Positions 10,093 through 19,797 of a stretch of DNA of 64,000 nucleotides are shown here, piece after piece. Numbering within the stretch: the stretch's first letter is position 1; the number at the start of each line of letters is the position of its first letter. Source of the DNA: Paenibacillus sp. DMB20 (GTDB lineage Bacteria; Bacillota; Bacilli; Paenibacillales; Paenibacillaceae). The position numbers and the translations under genes are program-made. Below the pieces are notes generated by a model, which did not search any database, was not told the origin of the DNA, and saw only the letters and a program-made list of their open reading frames with translations. The stretch lies in assembly GCF_000987955.1 (NCBI RefSeq), contig NZ_LAZU01000032.1:209694-273693 (forward strand), in the 5' to 3' direction.

Positions 10093-10752
10093 TTATTGAT
10101 TCAAGTCCGGGCGGTGTCCCGTTACGAGATAAACGGTGCTTTCTCCAATGTTCGTTGCATGATCGGCAATACGCTCGATGTACCGGCCGACCATAACAAG
10201 CAGCATGGCCTGATTCGCGGTTTCCGGATTTGAAGTCAGGTGGGAGAACAGATCATGCAGGATAACGCTGTAGAGATGGTCGACCTGATCGTCGTCTTGG
10301 GACATTTTGTAGGCCAAATCCGTATTTTCCGTCAGGTAGGATTCGATGGACTCCGATACCATCGCCCTTACGATATCGGACATCCGCGGAATGTCCACCA
10401 GCGGCTTCATCAGCTCCTGTCCCTGAAGACGGATCGTAACCTTGGCGATGTCCCGGGCCAAATCGCCCATCCGTTCCAGATCGCTGGCGATCCGGAAGGC
10501 TACCAGAATCCGGCGCAGGTCTTTCGCAACAGGCTGCTGCGTCACGATGAGGCGGGAGCCGATATCCATGATCTGCTCCTCCATCCCATTCAGCCGGGCA
10601 TCCTGCTCAACGACTTGACGGGCCTTCTCCGTATCCATGGTCTGAAGCGACGACACGGCTGCCGCCAAGGCGTCCTCCATATGCGTGCTCATCTCTTTCA
10701 GCAGGGTTCTCAGCTCATCAAGCTGCTGATCAAACTCAATTCTCCGGATCAT
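10093..10752 (-). CDS. phoU: Phosphate signalling regulator PhoU
   Basis: 219-aa all-helical protein built of two PhoU repeats. Each repeat carries the metal-binding helix pattern (RRILVAFRIASDLERMGD and ERIADHATNIGE). PhoU links the Pst transporter to the PhoR kinase and limits phosphate import. It starts at ATG 10752 behind GAGGAGCG, 35 bp after pstB, with which it forms an operon ending in the terminator at 10053-10083. This pair is separated from the complete pstSCAB operon at 23.7-27.4 kb. Confidence 0.96.
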   Translation of the reverse strand: MIRRIEFDQQLDELRTLLKEMSTHMEDALAAAVSSLQTMDTEKARQVVEQDARLNGMEEQIMDIGSRLIVTQQPVAKDLRRILVAFRIASDLERMGDLARDIAKVTIRLQGQELMKPLVDIPRMSDIVRAMVSESIESYLTENTDLAYKMSQDDDQVDHLYSVILHDLFSHLTSNPETANQAMLLVMVGRYIERIADHATNIGESTVYLVTGHRPDLNQ

Positions 10753-10787
10753 TCAACGCTCCTCCAATTCGCTATGATAAACAATAC

Positions 10788-11543
10788 TCAGCCGAAGCGG
10801 CCGGAAATATAATCTTCCGTCCGGGCATCGGAAGGGGTAGAGAACAGCACATCCGTATCCGCCGCTTCGATCACTTCCCCGTTAAGGAAAAAGACGGTCT
10901 TTCCGGAAACGCGCGCAGCCTGGTGCATGTTGTGCGTAACCATAACAATCGTATATTTACTCTTTAATTCCTGAACTAATTCTTCAATTTTCAAAGTAGA
11001 TATAGGATCAAGCGCCGAGGTTGCCTCGTCCATGAGAAGAATGTCGGGCTGAACCGCCAAAGCCCTTGCAATGCAAAGACGTTGCTGCTGCCCGCCCGAG
11101 AGGCTCAGTGCCGATCTCTTCAAAAAATCCTTGACCTCTTCCCACAAGGCCGCCTGCTTCAAGCTCTGCTCCACGATGCCGTCCAGCTCGGATTTATTGC
11201 GGACTCCGTGCAGCCGCGGGCCGTAGGCGATGTTGTCGTAGATCGATTTCGGAAAAGGATTCGGCTGCTGGAACACCATGCCTACCTGCTTGCGCAGCTC
11301 TTCCACATAAAGGTCCTCGCTGTAAATATCCTTTCCCTGAATTTTCACGCTGCCCTCAATCCGCGTCCCCGAAATCATGTCATTCATCCGGTTCAGCGTG
11401 CGAAGCAGCGTGGATTTCCCGCAGCCGGAAGGACCGATAAAAGCCGTTACCGTTTTCTCGGGTATATCCAGATTAACCTGCTTCAAAGCATGGAACGTGT
11501 CGTAGTAAAGGTTCAATTTATCAATTTGAATAATGGATTCCAT
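10788..11543 (-). CDS. pstB: Phosphate import ATPase PstB (copy 1)
   Basis: ATPase of the high-affinity phosphate importer, 251 aa. Walker [10 protein letters not shown], signature LSGGQQQR and Walker [13 protein letters not shown] are all intact. It is not next to any permease gene: it pairs with phoU and is preceded by a two-repeat PhoP box (11641-11657). The second, clearly different PstB at 23760-24515 belongs to the pstSCA operon. Copy 1 may therefore serve as an alternative ATPase or mainly work with PhoU in signalling; that is inference. Confidence 0.95.
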   Translation of the reverse strand: MESIIQIDKLNLYYDTFHALKQVNLDIPEKTVTAFIGPSGCGKSTLLRTLNRMNDMISGTRIEGSVKIQGKDIYSEDLYVEELRKQVGMVFQQPNPFPKSIYDNIAYGPRLHGVRNKSELDGIVEQSLKQAALWEEVKDFLKRSALSLSGGQQQRLCIARALAVQPDILLMDEATSALDPISTLKIEELVQELKSKYTIVMVTHNMHQAARVSGKTVFFLNGEVIEAADTDVLFSTPSDARTEDYISGRFG

Positions 11544-11640
11544 TCGTTGATCATGTCTCCTTCATTTAAGCACTCAGGACAAAACAGCTATCACCAGATA
11601 TCCATTATATTAATCTTTTGTAATATTCATTCGCTGGAAT

Positions 11641-11657
11641 TGTAAACACAATGTAAA
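11641..11657 (-). promoter_or_regulatory. PhoP box upstream of pstB-phoU
   Basis: Minus strand reads TTTACA-TTGTG-TTTACA, two exact hexamers spaced by 5 bp. This is the layout of PhoP direct repeats (TT[ATC]ACA-N5). It lies about 100 bp upstream of the pstB start. Confidence 0.6.
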
Positions 11658-11702
11658 ATCGAAAGAGGCTTGAACATGTAGTAGTTTAGTAGGAGCGTCG
11701 AG

Positions 11703-12864
11703 TTATTCGGAACCATGGATGGCGGACAGTTCGAGCCGGATCTGCTTAAGACGTGACGTTGTTTCACCCGTCAAGGCATGCACTTGGCCTCCGGCCTGCG
11801 ATACGTCCCGGGCGGCCTCCTCCATCTCCAAGAAGTTGTGCCTCCCGTCTGCGATAAACTTACCGCACCCGCGGATTTCCAGCAGGCTGGTTTCCGTAAC
11901 CTGCGAGGTGTCCATCACAATCCGCTGGATATGCTGAAGGAGTCCGGAAATGCTCGATGACAAGGTTCTGGTTTGTTTGGCCAAGGACTGCACTTCCGCA
12001 GCCACAACCTGAAAGCCCTTGCCATGTTCGCCCGCATGGGCAGCCTCGATGGACGCGTTCAAGGCGAGCAAGCTGCTTTGGTTCGCAATTTCCGTGATCT
12101 GGCTTGTAATTTCCGATATCCCTTTCGTATTGTTCAGGAGATCCGAAACAAATTCGGCCCGCTTTTCCATGTCTTGAACCAGGTTCAAATACGAGGTGTT
12201 GACCCGGTCAAGCTTTACTCTGCCGGAGCCGGCCCATTCCTTTATCTGCTCGCACTTTGCCTTGGTCAACTCCGCCGCTTCGGCCACTTTGGTTAACGAC
12301 ATTTCAATATTGCGGGTATGGCGTGTGGTGTCTTTCAGCATTTCTTCCCGTCTGCGCTCGGCCCGCTCCTGAAGTTCGGCGGACAGCCGAAGCAGGTCGC
12401 GCACGGTTAGAGCGCCCAAGAGTTCCCCCTGCTCCTCAACCAAAACACAATCATAAAACCGGGATTCCGGGCGTTCCAGCGCCTTTTGGAGAATTTGCGA
12501 AAGCGGCTCTGACCTGCCGACGATCATGGGCTCCTTGTCGGCAATTTCGGCAGCAGGGCGGTGATCGTAGATTTCCCTTGAGAACCTGCCGCTCATCAGC
12601 CGGTAAAACGTATCCCGCATGATGATTCCCCCCCGGCTTTTCCGAATCCCGGCATAATACAATGCAAGGGACATCCCTTTTCGATATAAACAAGTCCATC
12701 ACTTCCCGGCAGGTTTTGGACCTTCCGATGATGGGTACCTTTCTCCAGGAAGCCAGCGTGGTATCCGCAGCCCCCTCATATTCCACGGTTTTCGAGCCGG
12801 TTCTTTTATCGATGTCCGTAACCTTGTCCACCCCTGATTGCGTCTTAAGCTGAAGCAGCGTCAT
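11703..12864 (-). CDS. Cytoplasmic CBS-domain chemoreceptor-like protein (frameshift)
   Basis: 386 aa after removing one base from the C7 run 12628-12634, which otherwise splits it. The start is ATG 12864 behind AGGGGAGTGG. Residues about 35-170 contain two CBS-like repeats (VPCIVL and [11 protein letters not shown] end strands). Next comes a coiled helix and a methyl-accepting chemotaxis signalling tip with [20 protein letters not shown] near residues 255-275. There is no membrane segment, so it is a soluble receptor that should bind CheA/CheW. CBS pairs normally sense adenylates. It sits between phoP and pstB, which hints at a role in the phosphate or energy response; this is inference. Confidence 0.85.
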
Positions 12865-13014
12865 GCAGCTCCACTCCCCTTTTTAGGTTCTTAAGACCCA
12901 TATTAGACGAGGAATGTAAAGCCTGTGTTTGTTTAATATAAACCAAGTGTAAACGCATCGTATTTTCTAATTCTTTATTCCTAAACAAGCCTGAGACCGT
13001 AAGTCGAAAGTCGT

Positions 13015-13729
13015 TTATTTGGGATTAACAACGAGCTTATAACCGACTCCCCGGATCGAATCGATAAATACCGAATCGGGATCGAGTTCAAGCTTCTTTC
13101 GCAAAGAGCTGACGTGCACATCCACCGTCCGCTGGCCTCCGATATAATCAAATCCCCAGACAACATTCATCAGATCGTCCCGGGACAATACGACACCCGG
13201 TTTTCTGGCGAGGTACAAAAGCACTTCAAACTCCTTGGGTCTAAGGTTGATGTTTTGACCGCCAAGCTTGACCTCATATTTATCGGGGTATATCTCCAAT
13301 TGTCCGAGAATGATGACGTTCCCCTTATCGACCGATACGCCGGCGGCTTCTTCCGAATGCCCGGATACCCTCCGCATGACGGCCGAGACGCGGGCAAGGA
13401 GCTCGGATACGCCGAACGGCTTCGTTATATAGTCATCCGCCCCCATTTTCAAGCCCTGAACGACTTCTTCTTCGGCATTTTTTGGCCGTCAAAATAATGA
13501 TCGGCGTTTTGATCCCCTGCTGACGCAGCTTCTCCAATATATCAAACCCGTTCATGCCCGGAAGCATGACATCCAGCAGAATCAGATCAAAGGTTTCTTT
13601 CGAGGCGCGTTCGTACCCCGAAGTTCCATGCTCCTCTACGGTTACGTTAAATCCTTCCTGGGTCAAATTGTAAGACAATAGCCGAGAAAGTGTCGGTTCG
13701 TCTTCAATGACAAGCAAACGTTGTGCCAT
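13015..13729 (-). CDS. phoP: Phosphate response regulator PhoP (frameshift)
   Basis: OmpR-family response regulator, 237 aa when one base is removed from the T6 run 13478-13483. The receiver domain has acidic residues in VIEDEP, the phosphorylation site in LILLDVMLPGMNG and the TAKN switch region. A winged-helix DNA-binding domain ends in SLRKKLE and RGVGYKLV. It pairs with phoR 93 bp upstream, as in Bacillus. Likely targets in this window are the two PhoP boxes at 11641 and 27485. Closely related regulators such as WalR or ResD are possible, but the pst/phoU surroundings favour PhoP. Confidence 0.9.
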
Positions 13730-13822
13730 CTTACCCCCGCCTTAAAACCGATTATTTTTGGTTCGCTTTTTGATTAAATTATATCAAGGGAATGTTATCC
13801 CAATGTTAACGCCCTTGCTGCT

Positions 13823-15610
13823 TCAATCATTTTCCTGAAGCAGCGGCATTTCGATAATAAAGGAACTCCCCATCCCCAGCTCGCTTTCAACCTTGATGGA
13901 GCCGTGGTGCAGTTCCACGAGATGTTTGACGATCGATAACCCGAGCCCCGTTCCGCCGGAACTTCTGGAGCGCGCCTTGTCCACCCGGTAGAACCTTTCG
14001 AAAATACGCGGAAGATCTTTTTTGGGGATACCGATCCCGGAATCCCTGACAATAAAGCGAATGGCATCCCCATGGCCTTCCTTATGGATATCGCCGGCCG
14101 TTAACAGCACCTTTCCCCCCTCCTGGGTGTAATTAATGGCGTTGGAGAGCAGATTGGTAAATATTTGCCTTAATTTGTCTTCGTCCCCTTCCATGAAGAG
14201 CTCCTCGGGGACCTGCATATCCAGGGAAATTCTTTTCTTGGCGGCCTCCGGCTCCATGAATTTCCACAGCGACTCGAAAAACGAAGCCAGATGCACCGGC
14301 GAATATTCCATGGCGCTCCGCTTGGACTCGATCTTGGAAAGCTCGAGAATGTCCCGGATCAGCCGGTTCAACCGCTCGGATTCATCGTAAATAATCTGAA
14401 GGAACGACTTCGAAGTTTTCTCGTCGCTCACGCCGCCTAACAAGGTCTCGGCAAAGCCCTTTACCGCCGCAAGCGGCGTTTTCAGCTCATGCGAAACGTT
14501 GGCGACAAATTCGCTGCGCATCCGCTCAAGTCTGCGGATATCCGTGACGTCCTGCAGGTGGAACAGCATGCCGCGGTAGGAGCCGTCATCCTGGGACATG
14601 GTCACTCCATCGAGACGGATAATCGATTCGACCGGAAAGTACAAACTCCGTTCCTCGCGAAAATTCGTGCGGTGCTCAAGCCCTTCCTCCATCAGCTTGG
14701 TCAGCTCGTAATGCTGCCTCAGCTCGCGGTAAGATTTTCCCGTCACCTGTGCCGCTTTAACGCCAAGCATCTGTTCTGCTGCCCGGTTCACAAGCACAAT
14801 CTGGCCGTCATGACTGAGCATGATAATCCCCCCGGTCATATTGTTCAATACGCTTTGCAGCATGTCCTCATTGTCCCGGATCGTTTTCAGCTGCGTTTGC
14901 AGGCTGTCCGCCATCCCGTTGATGGCTTGGGCCAGCTGTCCGATTTCATCCCTCCGGTGAATCTGTACGCGGGCGTCGTAATCGAGCCGGGTAATCTGGC
15001 GGGCTACCCTCGTTATTTTTTCCAATGGCGAAGTGAGGCCTGCGGCGATCCGGTAACTAACCAGTGCAGCCACCATAAAAAGAATGATCAAACCGCCACC
15101 CATCACCATCCACCCTTGGCGGACGCCCTCATCCACCTGATTAAGACTCATGGATAAGCGGATGTATCCGTCAAAAGCTCCCTGCTTTACGGGCCGTGCC
15201 ACATAGATCATATCCTGTCCTAAAGTGCTGCTGTAACGGATCGTCCGGCCGGTTCCTTCCTTTTCCGCTTGAATCATCTCTTCCCGATGGGCGTGATTGT
15301 CCATTTTTCCGGGATCGCTCTCGGAATCCCCGATCACGGTACCGTCTTTTGCAATAAACGTAACCCTGGCATCCGCCAAGGCTTCGAGCTGCAGGGACTT
15401 GTCCGTATAATATTCGGCGGCCTCCTTGCCTGTAAGAGGCGGGAACTCCAACGTCGCCTGGATCAGGTTGATCTCCCTGACCATATTCTCTTCCTGCAGC
15501 TTGATGTGGGATTCTTTGAACACATTGGCCATGGCAAAGCCGGCACCCAGCATCGACAGGCCGATCAGCGTCATCATGATTAGGGTCAAGCGGTTACGAA
15601 ACGGTCTCAT
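13823..15610 (-). CDS. phoR: Phosphate sensor histidine kinase PhoR
   Basis: 595-aa membrane kinase partner of PhoP. There is a membrane segment at about residues 9-29, an extracytoplasmic sensor region, a second segment at about 168-190, then HAMP, a PAS domain (about 245-345), and a HisKA domain with the phospho-acceptor in SHELKTPLAAVKGF. The ATPase domain has the N box NLLSNAINYT and G boxes DSGIGIP and GGTGLGLS. ATG 15610 follows GGGAGAGATGG. An A6 run in this gene (14008-14013) reads through intact, so the homopolymer errors elsewhere are not universal. Confidence 0.93.
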   Translation of the reverse strand: MRPFRNRLTLIMMTLIGLSMLGAGFAMANVFKESHIKLQEENMVREINLIQATLEFPPLTGKEAAEYYTDKSLQLEALADARVTFIAKDGTVIGDSESDPGKMDNHAHREEMIQAEKEGTGRTIRYSSTLGQDMIYVARPVKQGAFDGYIRLSMSLNQVDEGVRQGWMVMGGGLIILFMVAALVSYRIAAGLTSPLEKITRVARQITRLDYDARVQIHRRDEIGQLAQAINGMADSLQTQLKTIRDNEDMLQSVLNNMTGGIIMLSHDGQIVLVNRAAEQMLGVKAAQVTGKSYRELRQHYELTKLMEEGLEHRTNFREERSLYFPVESIIRLDGVTMSQDDGSYRGMLFHLQDVTDIRRLERMRSEFVANVSHELKTPLAAVKGFAETLLGGVSDEKTSKSFLQIIYDESERLNRLIRDILELSKIESKRSAMEYSPVHLASFFESLWKFMEPEAAKKRISLDMQVPEELFMEGDEDKLRQIFTNLLSNAINYTQEGGKVLLTAGDIHKEGHGDAIRFIVRDSGIGIPKKDLPRIFERFYRVDKARSRSSGGTGLGLSIVKHLVELHHGSIKVESELGMGSSFIIEMPLLQEND

Positions 15611-15796
15611 CCATCTCTCCCTTTACCGGTAAAATAGTCGTAAAATCAGCTGGCTTTATATATCTCTCATTTGTTTCCCATGATAAACCTCAAATTCTTT
15701 GACCGCAACCACTTCCGGGCAAGAAGAAAACGGCTTCGCCGTCCTTTTGAAAAAAGGGGCGTTTCTCGGAGAAATGGAATCCAACGTTCCTATATG

Positions 15797-15836
15797 AAAA
15801 AAGCATCCCCGGACCGGGAGCGGCCAAGGAATGCTT
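15797..15836 (-). terminator. Terminator after fumarase
   Basis: Minus strand AAGCATTCC pairs with GGGATGCTT across an 18-20 nt loop and is followed by TTTTTT, about 50 bp after the fumarase stop. Confidence 0.65.
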
Positions 15837-15883
15837 GTATGAATACTTCATATATATGGACAGATTACGCAAAAACGGGCTCT

Positions 15884-17420
15884 TTAAAACATCTCCAGCT
15901 TGGCCGCGGAATTCTTGCTTACATCCGCATGAAGGCTGTTGCCGTGGGAGTCCATCGTCACGATGGCAGCGAAGCCGTCCACATCCAGATGCCACATGGC
16001 TTCCGGAATGCCGAATTCCATAAAATCGACGCCGTTTACCTTCTTGATGCATTCGGCATAATACTGTGCGGCTCCTCCGATGGCATTCAAATATACGGCA
16101 CCGTGCTCCTGCAGAGCCTGCAAGGTTTTCGGTCCCATGCCGCCCTTGCCGATGACCGCGCGGATGCCGAACTTTTTCAAAATATCGCCCTGATACGGCT
16201 CCTCCCGGATGCTTGTTGTAGGTCCGGCCGCCTTGACATGCCAGCCCTCGTCATCTTTCAGCATGACGGGTCCGCAGTGGTAAATGACCGTACCGTTCAG
16301 ATCGATCGGGGCATCATGGTCCATCAAATATTTATGCAGCGCATCGCGGCCGGTGTGCATTTCCCCGCGGATGACCACAACGTCTCCGACACGGAGGCTG
16401 CGGATCTGTTCTTCGCTGATCGGCGTTTGGAGCACGATTTCCCGGCCGGAAGCCGGCTTGCCGTCATCGCTCGATGCGATGGCCGTCTCGGCCTGGGATT
16501 CCGCATTCATGGATATGCCCTTGCCGCTCTCGTAAAGCCATTCCCGAATATCGCCTGTAGCCGCATCGATCAATGCCCCTTGCCGGCGGAATGCCCAGCA
16601 GTTATAAGCGACCGATACGAAAAAGCTTGCCGGAAGCCGGTTCATGGCACCGATTTTGCACCCGAGCAGTGTTACCTCGCCGCCAAAACCCATCGTGCCG
16701 ATGCCCAGCTTGTTCGCATTTTCCAAAATGTAATCTTCGAGTTTCTGCAGTTCCGGATTGGGGTTCACGTCGTCGATATGACGGAACAGCTGTTGCTTGG
16801 CCAACTCATAACCGGTTGTCCGGTCCCCGCCGATGCCGACGCCGATAAAACCTGCGCTGCAGCCTTGTCCCTGCGCCTGGTATACGGCATGCAGGATGCA
16901 TTTGCGGATACCGTCCAGGTCGCGTCCGGCTTTGCCCAGTCCCTCCAATTCTGCAGGAAGGCTGTACTGGATATTCTTGTTCTCGCAGCCGCCGCCTTTC
17001 AAAATGAGACGGATATCGATCGTATCCTGTTCCCACTGCTCAAAATGGATCACCGGCGTTCCGGGTCCGAGATTGTCCCCGCTGTTTTTGCCGGTCAGGG
17101 AATCCACGGAGTTCGGACGCAGCTTGCCGTCACGCGTTGCCCGTACGACAGCGTTGCGAATATCCTTTTTCATCTCCATGTGGTTCGCGCCGACGGGGGG
17201 TATGTACAACAAAAGTCGGCATGCCCGTATCCTGGCAGATCGGAGACACCTCATGTTCCGCCATCTCGATATTTTGTGCGATCGTCGACAAGGCAAGGCC
17301 TGCACGGGTAGCGGCATCCTCTGCTGCACGCCCGCGGTTAACCGCTCTGCGGACATCCCCCGGAAGGTTCGTGGAGGTCTCGACGATCAGCCGGTATACG
17401 CTTTCCTCAAAATGCTTCAT
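15884..17420 (-). CDS. Fumarate hydratase, class I iron-sulfur type (frameshift)
   Basis: Converts fumarate to malate in the TCA cycle using an oxygen-sensitive [4Fe-4S] cluster. 511 aa after removing one base from the G6 run 17195-17200, which cuts the first 70 residues off. The alpha part carries the cluster cysteine in ICQDTGMPTF, plus GCSAGFIGVGIGGDR and GFGGEVTLLGCKIG. The C-terminal beta part has the motifs IGKGGMGPKTL and GGAAQYYAE. Bacillus subtilis uses the unrelated class II enzyme, while class I is common in Paenibacillus and Geobacillus. It is near citZ-icd-mdh, supporting a TCA role. Confidence 0.92.
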
Positions 17421-17628
17421 ATCCGTTTACTTTCCCCTCTCTCTAATGACCAGGCAGCTGATGACAGCATTCCGGATACACATTTTTCATCCATTCTATT
17501 ATATCAAAAAGGCGTGAAAGGGTTTACTTTAAATTTTTGTTTCTTTGAAACCAACGGATTACCCCCGCCTCCCAACCAAGCAAATACTCCAAAACCGCAT
17601 AACTTGATAGCGAGGAGGTGAGAAATAT

Positions 17629-17997
17629 ATGAACAAAGCAACCATCTCGCAAGTCTTTCCAAGACTTCGTCTGTTTACGGAGGAGAATTTCAGAGGCCAA
17701 CGTTTTGTCCTGCGCGGCAATTTGGGAATCCGCAATTTAGAGAACCGGTTTGACGATATCGAGAGCCTGCGCTTCTTCTCCCCTAACCCGAACGCAACGC
17801 TCGTGCTGTTCACCCGTCCGAATTTCAGGGGACAATTCAGAGTATTCCGCGGCAATACAAACATTGCTGACTTGGACGACATTATCAGAGGAGAAGATCC
17901 GGAGTCTCTAGTCATGGCCAATTTCCGGCTTACCCTTGCGCAAATCCGCCAAATTCGCAGAACCGGCATTCTGCCTAACGGATTCAGAAGATTGTAA
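17629..17997 (+). CDS. Small beta/gamma-crystallin-like protein
   Basis: 122 aa with no signal peptide; it starts behind AGGAGGTGAGAAATAT. There are two tandem half-repeats, each with the crystallin Greek-key signature aromatic-x4-aromatic-x-Gly: FTEENFRG (about residues 16-23) and FTRPNFRG (about 61-68). DDIES and EDPES follow, resembling the D/N-D/N-x-x-S calcium site. Beta/gamma-crystallin modules bind calcium in several bacterial spore and stress proteins. The gene stands alone with a strong terminator. Function is not known; a spore or stress protein is a guess. Confidence 0.7.
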   Translation: MNKATISQVFPRLRLFTEENFRGQRFVLRGNLGIRNLENRFDDIESLRFFSPNPNATLVLFTRPNFRGQFRVFRGNTNIADLDDIIRGEDPESLVMANFRLTLAQIRQIRRTGILPNGFRRL

Positions 17998-18014
17998 TTC
18001 AGCGGAAAAGTCAC

Positions 18015-18057
18015 AAAAAGCCCCTTTCTTCCGTTAAAGCGGAAGAAAGGGGCTTTT
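18015..18057. terminator. Bidirectional terminator
   Basis: AAAAGCCCCTTTCTTCCG pairs with CGGAAGAAAGGGGCTTTT, an almost perfect 18-bp stem with a six-base loop. It serves the crystallin-like gene (plus) and the SDR gene (minus). Confidence 0.93.
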
Positions 18058-18077
18058 GAAAATTTACGACCCGACCT

Positions 18078-18944
18078 TTAACCGTTAATGACTTCGCCGC
18101 CGTTAATGTGGATCATCTGGCCGCTTACATATGAGGAATCGGAGCATGCCAGATACACATAAGCCGGCGCCAATTCTTCCGGTTGTCCCGGACGCTTCAT
18201 CGGCTGCGTTGCACCGAATTGGGCGACTTGATCTTCGGGGAAGGTGGACGGGATCAATGGGGTCCAGATCGGTCCCGGTGCTACCCCGTTAACGCGAATC
18301 CCCTTCTCCACGACATTCATGGCCAATGACCGGGTAAAGGACACGATCGCCCCTTTGGTCGAGGAGTAATCCAGCAGCTGAGGGCTTCCGCGGTAAGCCG
18401 TAATCGAAGCCGTGTTGATGATCGCGCTGCCTTTGCCGAGATGCGGCATAGCTGCCTGCGTCATAAAGAACATGCCCAAAATATTGGTGCGGAACGTCCG
18501 CTCCAATTGTTCTTTTGAGATATCCTCTATGCTCTTCTGCGGATGCTGTTCGGCCGCGTTGTTGACGAGGATGTCCAATTTACCCAGCTGATTGACCGTT
18601 TGCTTTACCGCATCCCGGCAAAACGCGTCGTCCCCGACATCCCCCGGAATCAAGATACACTTGCGTCCCTCCTGCTCAACCTGACGCTTGGTCTCTTCCG
18701 CGTCCTTATGCTCATTCAGGTAAACGATGGCTACGTCAGCGCCTTCTTTGGCGTACGTCACGGCCACCGCACGTCCGATCCCGCTGTCCCCTCCGGTAAT
18801 AAGCGCCGCTTTGCCCTGAAGCTTCCCGGCAGCTTTATATTCATAGGATTCAAACTCCGGAGCCGGATGCATTTCCGTTTCGCTCCCCGGGCGATGATCT
18901 TGATGCTGGGGCGGCAATGTTTGCTTTTGTCCGTCTTGCGGCAT
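18078..18944 (-). CDS. SDR-family oxidoreductase (YhdF/YdaD-like)
   Basis: 288-aa NAD(P)-dependent short-chain dehydrogenase. The Rossmann motif is TGGDSGIG (about residues 51-58), followed by NNAAEQ, the catalytic Ser in NTASITAY, and YSSTK as the YxxxK pair. A hydrophilic N-terminal extension of about 40 residues rich in Gln, His and Pro is typical of the general-stress glucose-dehydrogenase-like subgroup (B. subtilis YhdF, YdaD, YhxC). ATG 18944 follows GAAAGGAGAAATGCC. The substrate is unknown. Confidence 0.9.
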   Translation of the reverse strand: MPQDGQKQTLPPQHQDHRPGSETEMHPAPEFESYEYKAAGKLQGKAALITGGDSGIGRAVAVTYAKEGADVAIVYLNEHKDAEETKRQVEQEGRKCILIPGDVGDDAFCRDAVKQTVNQLGKLDILVNNAAEQHPQKSIEDISKEQLERTFRTNILGMFFMTQAAMPHLGKGSAIINTASITAYRGSPQLLDYSSTKGAIVSFTRSLAMNVVEKGIRVNGVAPGPIWTPLIPSTFPEDQVAQFGATQPMKRPGQPEELAPAYVYLACSDSSYVSGQMIHINGGEVING

Positions 18945-19162
18945 ATGGCATTTCTCCTTTCATGTCATTCGGGTTACAATTCTCATAGGTTAATCTTCCC
19001 TTGGTAGGATGTCTCAGTCCAGGCAGGATTACTCACGGCCTCTACGATATGTTAATTACCACGAACAGGGACAACTCAAACGAAAGTTTAACCCTTGGTG
19101 AAACCTATTCCCCGCCGATCATTCCGCAAGCGGTTAGCAGCAGGACTTGCCGGGATCCGGGC

Positions 19163-19196
19163 AAAAAAAGACCGCTTCCGGCAGGGAAGCGGTCTT
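19163..19196 (-). terminator. Terminator of the 141-aa membrane protein gene
   Basis: Minus strand AAGACCGCTTCC and GGAAGCGGTCTT form a 12-bp stem followed by a run of T. Confidence 0.92.
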
Positions 19197-19208
19197 ATCC
19201 ATACGAAA

Positions 19209-19634
19209 TTATTTGTACAAAGGGAAGACCATGAAGTAAATCATCACGAGCAAGAGAAGAGCGAGCAGCAGGCTGAATGTACGCAGCTTCGCCGTTTCGG
19301 CTTTAACTTCACGTTTCTCGCGGATACCGGCCAACGCGTTTTTCAACGGCTTGCTCATAATGCCGCCGATCGCAAACATAGCCAGCAAAAGAACGGTAAC
19401 GATAATCATCCAAGCTACGGAATAATTCCCCTTGGACATCATGTAACCGCCTGTCAAAAGCTGAAGTACCAGACCGTATTGTGCAAAGCGATTAGCCACA
19501 TGAATCGTGCTCACGGCGCCTTCCTGGGCACCGAGGGATAGTTTCTGAGTACCGCCTACAATAAACGGAAGGATCAGATAAAAGCCGAGTGCTGCGGTTC
19601 CGATGATATGCAGCAAAAAAGAAACACTTTCCAT
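19209..19634 (-). CDS. Four-segment membrane protein of unknown function
   Basis: 141 aa, four hydrophobic segments (about residues 5-28, 50-66, 73-93 and 120-138) with a charged stretch (KNALAGIREKREVKAETAK) before the last. ATG 19634 follows GGAGGCGTCGTTGA. It is a single gene with its own terminator, between an SDR gene and mdh. I do not recognise the family. It has the look of a DUF2269- or copper-resistance-like four-helix membrane protein, without metal-binding residues that I can point to. Confidence 0.75.
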   Translation of the reverse strand: MESVSFLLHIIGTAALGFYLILPFIVGGTQKLSLGAQEGAVSTIHVANRFAQYGLVLQLLTGGYMMSKGNYSVAWMIIVTVLLLAMFAIGGIMSKPLKNALAGIREKREVKAETAKLRTFSLLLALLLLVMIYFMVFPLYK

Positions 19635-19797
19635 TCAACGACGCCTCCAAATTTCATTAGTGTGATATTTGTTACATTTTGCCTTACTGAACCATATTAT
19701 ACTGAAGTAATGGACGAAAGAAAAGCAATCCCTTTCCTAAATCATGGATCGGGATTGCTTTGTCATTCAATCGTCAAATATAGGGGCCGGACGTATT

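Noticed and set aside
15671-17311. 546-codon open frame on the plus strand opposite fumarase
   Set aside because: It is the antisense shadow of the fumarase gene; it has no ribosome site and His/Arg/Leu-rich low-quality sequence, while the minus strand encodes a complete recognised enzyme.
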